NCBI GenBank assembly: GCA_022496185.1
Contig: WTXG01000120.1
Location: forward strand, 50,201 to 114,200
Direction of reading: 5' to 3'
Length of the DNA: 64,000 bases
DNA from: Multifurca ochricompacta
Lineage: Eukaryota > Basidiomycota > Agaricomycetes > Russulales > Russulaceae
Below, one piece after another: positions 56,641-64,000 of this stretch (its first letter is position 1; the number at the start of each line of letters is the position of its first letter). The notes below the pieces were generated by a model. The model did not search any database, was not told where the DNA came from, and saw nothing but the letters and a program-made list of their open reading frames with translations. Both the position numbers and the translations under genes were made by a program.

Positions 56641-57263
56641 GGTTTATCTCCCCCTCCTTCAATAGGTATAGCCTAAACTCCTTGCCTTACCGCCCGTGTG
56701 TATACATGTGTGTATGTGTATTTGTGCTCATTTTGTAAATCGCTTAAATAAAGATACCGCGTAGTTAGTTAGTTATCTTTACCTTTTAGTCTTAATTATC
56801 TCCCCACACACACACCTATTGATTCATATAAAAGCCTGATCTTTACCTCAACGTTCTTTTATTCGGTCTTTTTGCGCGGGTCGCGAAGCTTAGCCCGCTT
56901 TTCGTAACCCATTCCTAATAATTGCTATTGCTATTCAATCGGCTACTTCCCTCCCTCTCCCTTCCTCGCTTGCACCCATCCCCGTCTTTTTGTGGTTTGT
57001 GTTTTCGTGCATCCTCGTTTTTTCAAAAAATACCGAATGCCTTCTGTGGCATTCACACCCGTCATACACAATTTGACTGCCACTATCACACACACAATAC
57101 ACACACACACACACACACTAGAAAAATAAAAATAAAAGGAAACACGGAGAATATACTTGGAACCCGCTTACCTACTAACTAATACCTCTAACCCGTCCTC
57201 CGTCTATTCGTCATTTGCATCTTTTTCTAGGGCCAAAAACGTCAAACATCCAACCACCGAGTC
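56641..57263. promoter_or_regulatory. Divergent upstream region DAD2 / 57264 gene
   Basis: Contains TATA-like 'tcatataaaagcc' (56825-56837) ahead of the 57264 gene, a CA repeat (57098-57118) and pyrimidine-rich tracts. No additional gene is supported. Confidence 0.45.
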
Positions 57264-58073
57264 ATGGTCATGGACACCTTATCACAAACGCGATATCACC
57301 TCTTGGCCGACAGGCACAATTCGCATGTCCCTCAGGGTACTGCTACTGCTACTGCTACTGCTACTGTCACTGCTACTGCTACCACTACTATTACTTTACC
57401 CCGCAAAATCGCTCAGGGCGTCTTTTTCATCAACCCCAGCGACAGCGACGGGGATCACAACGACAAAGACAACAATAATAACGACAATAAATTCAGATTT
57501 GACACCGCTTCCCTTCCATCGGCCCGCACGCTCGTCGATCTGGAGATCACGCATGCCGTCGTGTCGCGCGGATTTTCCTTCTCTTCTTCCTCTCCCTCTT
57601 CCCCTTCCTCCGGCGCCCACCCTTTATCATCATTATCATCATCATCATCATGCGGGATAAAAGCGCTCTTCGTCAGCCCCCATGATCCTCTCTCCAAAAT
57701 TGTCGCTTGGATACGCGCCGTTCGACAACTGGGCGCCCACATCCTCATTGTCGGTGACGTCGCAGCCGCGGCTGGGTATCTTGTCGTCGAGAACGGTCTG
57801 ACGCCGCATTCGGCTTGGTTGAGGATCGCGCGTGGACTTCCGCCTGATGGTGATCTCGTGATTGCGCGACTGTGCTTGTTGGCGTTGACACACGGTGAAA
57901 AGGGGACGATGACGCCGCGCAGATCAGAGTGTATGTCTGCTGGTGCTGGTGCTGGTGCTGGTGCTGGTACTGGTGGACGGCGCAGGTCGTTCTCGCAACG
58001 TTCATGTCGAAACTTGCCAAGTAGTGCAAGGGCTGAGTCTGGACTTAAGCATGTGCTTGTATTTAACTTGTAA
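57264..58073 (+). CDS. Phosphatase-fold-like protein lacking the catalytic Cys, 269 aa (hypothesis)
   Basis: No family recognised with certainty. A Thr/Ala repeat (ATATATATVTATATT) and a poly-Ser/Asp/Asn region surround IAQGVFFINPSDSD, ARTLVDLEITHAVV, SKIVAWIRAVRQLGAHILIV and GDVAAAAGYLVVENGLTPHS with AWLRIARGLP. The order (start strand, T-H-A-V strand, long helix, I-L-I-V strand, G-x-x-A-A-x-x-Y-L helix) resembles a dual-specificity phosphatase, but the expected H-C-x5-R loop reads VGDVAAAA. The gene at 60066 has the same layout. A GCTGGT repeat lies at 57939-57968. The opening Met at 57264 follows a TATA box by about 430 bp, so an upstream intron is possible. Confidence 0.55.
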   Translation: MVMDTLSQTRYHLLADRHNSHVPQGTATATATATVTATATTTITLPRKIAQGVFFINPSDSDGDHNDKDNNNNDNKFRFDTASLPSARTLVDLEITHAVVSRGFSFSSSSPSSPSSGAHPLSSLSSSSSCGIKALFVSPHDPLSKIVAWIRAVRQLGAHILIVGDVAAAAGYLVVENGLTPHSAWLRIARGLPPDGDLVIARLCLLALTHGEKGTMTPRRSECMSAGAGAGAGAGTGGRRRSFSQRSCRNLPSSARAESGLKHVLVFNL

Positions 58074-60065
58074 AAAAACTAAGACTAAGATTTTAATTGT
58101 AGTTATCTCACTTTCCTTGAATTGAGATTAACCCGTGCGGGGAGAGGGGGGGGGGGGGTATTGTAAGTAAAGCCCCACCCACTGACTTTGAATGGTCACT
58201 TGCTACTTTCGCTTCATTGCTGAGATGGTGGTTGCTCTGCTCGGGTTAAATCACATAAAATCACATCTTCTGCTCCGAGCTTTCTTTCTTCCTTTCTTTC
58301 TACCATCAGTAGACGCAAAGACCTCTCTCCTGCCAACCGAACACGAACCGAACTCTTCACCACATCGTGTTTCAATTATAGTGTTCCCCCCCCCCCTCCA
58401 AATTACTTTGCTCGTTTCATTTTGTTTCAAGGGTTTGTCACGTGAGAATGAGAGAAAATCCAGTTGGGTTGGGGAGATGACTGGGTGTCTTGTCTTGTCT
58501 AGCATCGCGATATCGTACAACCAAGGTATGTATGTCATCATCTTGGAAAAAGCGCTACATTGCTGGTGCCGCTCAAGAGTTTTCATTATCATCTAATTTC
58601 CTCACACATTGATTATTGATAATGATGGCTCCCCGAAAACCTTCTTCCCTGCTCAGTCGTCGACCATGCTTGAGAGGTGTTGAGTGAGTGAGTGAGTGAG
58701 TGAGTGACTACTTCCTCTCACCCCCTCTTTTATTTTTTCTTTCTTTGCGAGTAAATTTATTCCGTATATATTCGCCCTCATTTTTCCTTATTCCCGTGGT
58801 TAAAGGCCCAAGGATAGGATTTCGTTTTTGCTAATTTTTAATCTTTGTTCTCCCTCCCCCTTTTGCGACGGTCATGTGCCTCTGAGAGATATGGCGCCTC
58901 TTTTATCAATAGGTCCGAGTCCATTCTCTTCCTTTTTCTTTTTCTTTTTCTCCGTGTCGCCTAGGCAGTGATTGTGCCCGTGGTCCATATATGCTCATGG
59001 ATTCTCTCTGTCCTGACAGAGCTTTAGGAATGAAGTATGAATCATTCTCCATATCATTTATTTAATTTATTTATTTCGCGACAAAGACAGAAAAAGATAA
59101 TGGTTTGAATCCAAACACAGACAGGTCTTGTACACGAGCACCGGCTTTTTTTTTTTTTTTTTCTCTCCTCCCCCCATTTCTACTTCTGATTTCTTAGTGA
59201 GTTACATTCACCACCGCTTCTTGGACATGCCCCCAGGATAGAGAAGTATCACGATGGACCAAGAAGAAGGGCTGGTTTTCATACCTGCAGACGAATAACA
59301 AGTGATATTTCTTCTTCAGGGCGCATTGAACCTTGGATACGGGGTAAGTTAAAGCAGCCCAGATCTGGGTGTCTAGAAGGGGAGAAGAACTCCACCCCCC
59401 TCCCCCCTTTTTTTAATTATACTCTCAAATAACTGATTCCGGACACTTGACACTAAGGGTCATCTTGTGGCACCAGGATCAGTCAGTCATAAACCTCCCG
59501 AGGTGATACCCCTATCTCGCTACTATTCTCTTCCGTCACGGGTCCCTAATTGCTTGCGCGCTTGAGGCTGTCACCTGCTGTTGTTACGCGGTCCTCCCCC
59601 CCCCCTCGCCACCCTCGCCACCCTCGCCACCACCGTTCTGAGTAATCATCATCATCTAGACTAACTTACCTTGACAACTGACTCGCCACTGCCCCTTTCA
59701 TGCCTGCCCCAACTTGTTTCAGAAAAAAAAATCCAATCCAATTGTCTTCAAGAGAACAGAAACGGAAAAAAAATAAAAACAAAACAAAAAAGAAGAGAAA
59801 ATAGCGCTTACCGCTTAAAGCGACTTTTACACCCATTGTCGCTACGCCGCACACCACACGGGTACAATATGCTCGCTGATAGTCATCGCTAGTATAAATA
59901 AAGTGGTGCTCCTCGTTCCCCAACCCCTCACACCCCATCCCAATAGATCAACTCGTCCAAGTGATTCCTTCCCACCCTCTTCAGCCCGCACTCCAATTAC
60001 CACCACCACCACCACCACCACCACCACTACCACTACCCCCCACTGAAACAGCATTAATCTGGGCC
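58074..60065. other. Intergenic with simple repeats
   Basis: Holds a G run (58146-58158), GAGT tandem repeat (58682-58707), T/C tracts (58930-58953, 59148-59163), TTTA repeats (59057-59075), a CCACCCTCG repeat (59608-59634) and ACC repeats (59998-60029). A TATA-like 'agtataaataaag' at 59891-59903 probably belongs to the gene starting at 60066. No other gene is supported. Confidence 0.45.
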
Positions 60066-60701
60066 ATGAGTTTCCCAGCAGAAGCACCTACCTGTCTCCC
60101 TTTTGGGCTCAAAACCGGTGATCCCTTGCCCCGATTGGTCGCACCTGGAATCGTAGTTGGGGATCCGAGCCGTCTAGGCGCGGGTGAACCAGCTTACACA
60201 CAAATCGGTTTGACACACGTTTTAACACGACCTGAAGGTAGTGCTCAATTACCTCAAGACGGGAGCGTCACCTTTCTTATCATCTTACCTCATCACACTT
60301 TACGACACGTTGTCGAATTTCTCGTCCAACTCAGGGTTTCTGAACCTTATGGGAAAGTGTTGATCGGTGAACCATTCGTAGCGACGGCTTATCTGATGTC
60401 GATCGAGAAGAAGGGCTTGTATAGTACTTGGAGACTTGTCACTGGTGAATCTCTCACCAGGAAGTTATTCAAATCGGTACATGAGGTTTTGGGACCATTT
60501 GCGAAGGATATGGATGAGGAGGGGAAGAGGGTCGAGAGGGAGGCAGGAGAGGAATGGCATCGTAGATTTCAGGCTGATATTTTTTTGCAATATCAACAAA
60601 TACAGTTACAACGACGACGACAACAACAACAAATGCAATTGCAACAACAATTGCAAGAGCAAAAGCAACAAAAACCGTTGCGCAAGAGGGCAAGGCAGTA
60701 A
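60066..60701 (+). CDS. Phosphatase-fold-like protein with Gln-rich tail, 211 aa (hypothesis)
   Basis: Start MSFPAEAPTCLPFGLKTGDP, then RLVAPGIVVGDPSRLG, YTQIGLTHVLTRPEG, GSVTFLIILPHHTLRHVVEF, GKVLIGEPFVATAYLMSIEK and a CAA/CAG-encoded Gln-rich tail. The core parallels the gene at 57264 (GVFFINPSD / GIVVGDPSR; LEITHAVV / IGLTHVLT; HILIVGDVAAAAGYL / KVLIGEPFVATAYL). Both lack the H-C-x5-R signature. Similarity supports two members of one diverged family. I chose the Met at 60066 because the frame upstream has no ATG before the TATA box and reads as poly-Pro. Confidence 0.55.
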   Translation: MSFPAEAPTCLPFGLKTGDPLPRLVAPGIVVGDPSRLGAGEPAYTQIGLTHVLTRPEGSAQLPQDGSVTFLIILPHHTLRHVVEFLVQLRVSEPYGKVLIGEPFVATAYLMSIEKKGLYSTWRLVTGESLTRKLFKSVHEVLGPFAKDMDEEGKRVEREAGEEWHRRFQADIFLQYQQIQLQRRRQQQQMQLQQQLQEQKQQKPLRKRARQ

Positions 60702-60951
60702 AGAATTACTTTACTACTAGCTTATAAATAAATAAATAAAAATAAAACATTATCGTTTTTGTGTTTTTCTCGAGAGGGAAGGTTTTTTTTTTTTTTTTTT
60801 TCTTCTTCTAATTTTTAATTTTTGTTTTTCTCCAAATTTTTCTCTCCAAACAGATTAGTGGTGGGGTGGTCCATTAATTAACGCACGTTGTTGTTATACG
60901 ACTTTGAACGATCAGAAATGATCCAGATTATTCACAAGCATTCCAGGTAGT
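60702..60951. other. Downstream flank, low complexity
   Basis: AAATA repeats and a 20-T run (60783-60801). No gene. Confidence 0.4.
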
Positions 60952-62565
60952 CATCAGGAAAATGACATATTGCTAGATTGACTAGTACTAGCCATTCTAG
61001 CCCTTCTAGCACTTTAAATTCAAAAGTAGATATAGCGAACGTGTCTTCACACCTAGATTTAGTTTTTCAATCCAGAGCTAATTCATTCCTTTTCTGGATT
61101 CACTTTTATTTTTTTCTTACTCCGATTTTCACATTAAAAAACAAATCTATTATAATATCTATACTAATACACTGAACTGCCTATCACGTACACAAATTTA
61201 AACTAAATGGGCCATATACAACCGGGGTCCTGGGGAGTCGTCCAAAGTGAAAAAAAACAAAACAAAAGACATTAGCTCCCCAGCAGATCAGATGAACACA
61301 GAAGACATACCAATGTTGTGTCCATTGCAAGTGTTTCACAAAACAGCATTTGAAACATGACAGCTCCTGGTCTGATATAAGTGACCAAAGTAGAAGGGCC
61401 CAGCAACAAAAGGGCACGCACAGAGAGAATGAACAGCACACCATAGCCCAAAGAGAACATCAGGATGGGCTCAAGAACACCATCTTCCTGGGAAAATGGT
61501 AATGAGAGTAAGAGAGAGCAACTCAAGAATGAAATAGGAAGGGCATACCAAGTGTAACAAGTCAACAGCTGCTCACAGGCAAGAGAACACCAAACACACT
61601 GCATACAAGTATGATGATATTGCTGGAAAGATGAAATAGTAGAGCCTCACTTTTCTTCATGGCACCCACATGGTCAACCAGACTAAGTTCAAAGTTAAAA
61701 AGTTGTCAGCGATAGAAGGAAAAAAGAGCTTATATTAACCTTTCTGCATCTAGCCCTCAATAAAGAGAAAAGATCCTGTCATGGAAGGAAGTGACATGGT
61801 GAGCATGAGTAACTTGGCCATAAAAGAGAGAGATGGAGGAAGAGGGAGAGGGAGATTGTGAGAGGGAAAAGGAGAAAGATAAATGTGAAGACGATGCGGG
61901 GAAGACAGCTTTTTGATTGGAGTGTGGAGTGAGAATTGTGCATGCGGCGTGGAAAATGTAGTTCCCACACTCACACTCAATGACGCATTAGCTAAATATG
62001 ATAAAGATAAGATAAAGTAGTTAATGTTGTCAAAAACTGAGTGAACGCATACAGAAATAGTCCTTTGAAACTACAAAAAGAGTGTGAAAATAAAGAGAGA
62101 AAATAATACTATTTACTTTTACTTGTGACAAGATTTGAAGGGACATGTCGTGCATGCAGTATGTAATTGTCTCTGAATGAGTTATCTGTCACACTTTGAA
62201 TGATCTTATCAAGCCAGCTTGTCTCGGTAAATTTGTGGCCATTCAGACTGTTGTGCATCTGGGTGCATTCTTATGAGCAGCACATCTCATGCCAATTTAT
62301 GGTAGTAACCAATTACCATTACACTTCACAGACTCATGATACATTCTAAACTATGTGGTAGTCTATATTATTAGTAGAATACGTGTATTGGAATGCAAAA
62401 GGTGTATAAGCCTATGTTAGTTAATCCGGCCCGGCATCTCCGGTGTCGATTCATGCTGCATGCGTGCTGCTATTCCCTCATATAGTAAATACAATCTGGC
62501 GCCCTAGCCATTCTAGTCATTCTAGTCTATCTAGTTGTGCTAGCGAAATGTAATTTTCCTGATGT
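60952..62565. mobile_element. Terminal-inverted-repeat element carrying a gene fragment
   Basis: CATCAGGAAAATGACATATT+GCTAG (60952-60976) and the reverse complement of CTAGCGAAATGTAATTTTCC+TGATG (62541-62565) match at about 21 of 25 positions. Beyond them both ends carry CTAG/CATTCTAG motifs pointing inward (for example 60992-61009; 62505-62530). No transposase is present. The interior holds a decayed copy of the PEPCK gene end found at 63.8-64 kb. Target duplication not identified. Confidence 0.5.
61310..61496 (-). pseudogene. Decayed PEPCK gene fragment, intron retained
   Basis: The minus strand reads QEDGVLEPILMFSLGYG, then intron-like sequence (CCTTTTGTTGCTGGGCC, CTTTGGTCACTTA), then PGAVMFQMLFCETLAMDT. 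These align with EDGVLEPIPTFSTCYA, the intron 63834-63900 and PGRYAEMLAERMARH of the PEPCK gene at the window end. Because intron sequence is shared, the copy was made at DNA level, not by retroposition. Confidence 0.6.
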
Positions 62566-63456
62566 AAGCCGTCATCAAACTTTGAAGGCTTAAAAAAAAA
62601 AAAAAAACGCACACACGCATTCCAAAGGAGTCATCACCACAGCTTACGATTCACAAAGCAAGTCTACATGTCTATTTTAAACCTCTGCCTCTTTTTTTTT
62701 TTTTTTTTTTTTTTTTCCCAACTAGTAGTATCCTTAGTTTCACGCTCTTTTTTTTTTGTTCTTCTCTTAGTGCTACTTAGTTACCTCAGGAATAATCTAT
62801 TCTGATAGAAACAAATCCTTACGTACCAGTCTGCTTTGGTTTTTTTTTTACTTTTGAAATGGCCAATTTAAAAAAAAAAAAATCGCTTGCGTAAGAAATC
62901 GGTCTTACCGTCTAGCCCTGCCTACGAGGACCCCCCCCCCCCCCATTCTCCTCTTTTTACTATGAATGCATGATGCGAGCCATTCAGTTTAACGTCGCCG
63001 CAAGCCCGTCCATTCCTTTAACAATCAGTTCAATTTATTGCCAGATTTTTCACCCTCATCTCACTTGTCTCCTTTTTTTTAAAAAAATAACAATAATAAT
63101 ATAATTCACTCTCTATGGCTTGCTTCTTACTATACCCACTCTCCTTCACTATTTTGGACTCTCAACAAGATATCTATCTACAATGCTTGTAGTAGACAAT
63201 TCTCTTTATCTTTGAGAAGGTCTAAAGAAACTCCTCGACAACGTCCCTCGCAAGTTCAGTGCGATCTGACGGTCTCTTACATGTATGTAAGAGATTGTTG
63301 TGTTGATAAAATGATGGTATTGTATATATATAAATCCACATAAGAACACAAAAAAAAAAAAAGAAATTTATGACATTAAGAAGGAGAAAAGAAAAAAAAG
63401 GAAATATTTATGATGTTGAGAGAGAAAACGAACAATGTCGTCGTCTTCTTCTTCTT
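62566..63456. other. Intergenic with homopolymers
   Basis: A runs (62593-62607, 62869-62881), T runs (62693-62716, 62748-62757, 62839-62849) and a C run (62931-62944). A short hairpin (ctcttacatgtatgtaagag, 63274-63293) may act in 3' end formation of the convergent gene. No gene is supported. Confidence 0.4.
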
Positions 63457-64000
63457 CTACAGCTGGGGACCAGCGAGCCGTACCTTTTCCTCTACATCCT
63501 TTTCGTACACGCAAACGCCTTCTGGAACATACCAGCCAATTTACGAACTCGCGCCCAAACGCAGCGCGATCCGGCCAGGCAAGCGAAGGATTGAGCAATT
63601 CGCGGGGACACCCTCAATCGCGGTGGGGATTTGCAAGTTGAACGTATCGAACGTCTCATAATTCGCTGTCCTGAGCTCTCCCGAGTGCACCGCGTCAACG
63701 ATGCGACGCGTCACAGCAAGCGGGCAGCGCTTGCCCGTGCCGTATCTGCCGCCTGTCCACCCGGTGTGATCAACCAACAGTCGACCTGGTGCCTCGCCAT
63801 GCGTTCCGCCAGCATTTCTGCGTAGCGACCGGGCTATTTAAAGCCAACGCGTAAGTGACCAAAGTAATAAAGGCCGAACCAGCAACAAAACGGCGCTTAC
63901 CGGAAGAACAATGAATGGCGCAGCATAGCACGTCGAGAAGGTCGGAATGGGCTCAAGAACACCATCTTCCGTTCCCGGCGTCTTCTTAAAAAAAAAAAAA
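63457..64000 (-). CDS. PCK1: Phosphoenolpyruvate carboxykinase (ATP), C-terminal part, frame slips
   Basis: PEPCK catalyses the first committed step of gluconeogenesis (oxaloacetate + ATP to PEP). Reading leftward from 63985: EDGVLEPIPTFSTCYAAPFI, intron 63900-63834 (GTAAGC...ATAG), PGRYAEMLAERMARHQVDC, TGWTGGRYGTGKRCPLAVTR, RIVDAVHSGEL, ETFDTFNLQIPTAIEGVP, LNPSLAW and EKDVEEKVRLAGPQL-stop (63457-63459). Gene order and motifs are those of the ATP-type enzyme. One-base slips at about 63768, 63599, 63530 and 63509 break the frame. They may be sequence errors or mean the copy is dead. The rest of the gene lies beyond the window. Confidence 0.8.

Noticed and set aside
59961..60065. N-terminal poly-Pro extension of the 60066 gene starting at GTG 59961
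   Set aside because: No ATG in frame, and a TATA-like box lies only 60 bp upstream; the Met at 60066 is the better start.
1..64000. tRNA, rRNA and CRISPR arrays
   Set aside because: I looked for B-box-like GGTTCGA sites with paired stems and for regularly spaced identical repeats and found none that hold; CRISPR is not expected in a fungus.

Overview
This window is nuclear DNA of a filamentous basidiomycete, most likely an Agaricomycete. The evidence is short GT..AG introns with CTAAC-type branch sites, a Goodbye/NACHT/ankyrin STAND gene, basidiomycete-type seven-transmembrane genes, UstYa-like genes, and recognisable DAD2, MED14 and SCY1 orthologues. I see no rRNA, tRNA or CRISPR array.

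Layout. (1) 1-18.96 kb is a nest of transposons. A copia-type LTR (5068-5544 + 18757-18867) is split by a non-autonomous hAT element (5545-18748, 8-bp target duplication GCCCCCTT). The hAT was itself hit by two complete copia retrotransposons: copia-1 (5557-12041, target duplication TGTCA) and copia-2 (12735-17991, TGTCC). A defective Ty3/gypsy element with apparently identical LTRs (867-4891, TATAG) lies to the left. (2) 19-25 kb is mostly gene-poor, with one DUF6534-like 7TM gene model. (3) 25-38 kb holds a possible secondary-metabolite or peptide locus: UstYa-like genes and fragments, a 7TM gene, three short two-exon secreted-peptide candidates (two sharing a core), a tandem duplication and a cytochrome P450. 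(4) 38.7-47.3 kb has a decayed and a nearly complete copy of a STAND/NLR gene, separated by solo LTRs and a large foldback element. (5) 47.7-56.7 kb is a conserved housekeeping block: SCY1-like (-), MED14 (+), DAD2 (-). (6) 57-64 kb has two related genes that may encode catalytically dead phosphatase-like proteins, a terminal-inverted-repeat element carrying a decayed PEPCK gene fragment, and the 3' end of a PEPCK gene running off the window.

Two observations stand out. First, the LTRs of both copia families contain an exon-intron-exon unit with GT, CTAAC and AG signals, followed a few bases later by the same two exons already joined. This looks like a reverse-transcribed spliced leader fixed inside the LTR. 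Second, UstYa-like oxidases, paired small secreted peptides and a P450 lie together, the combination expected of a fungal ribosomal-peptide (RiPP) cluster; this is an inference.

Quality warning: single-base deletions in short homopolymers break the frame in several genes, including essential MED14. Many frameshifts here are probably sequencing or assembly errors rather than true pseudogenes.
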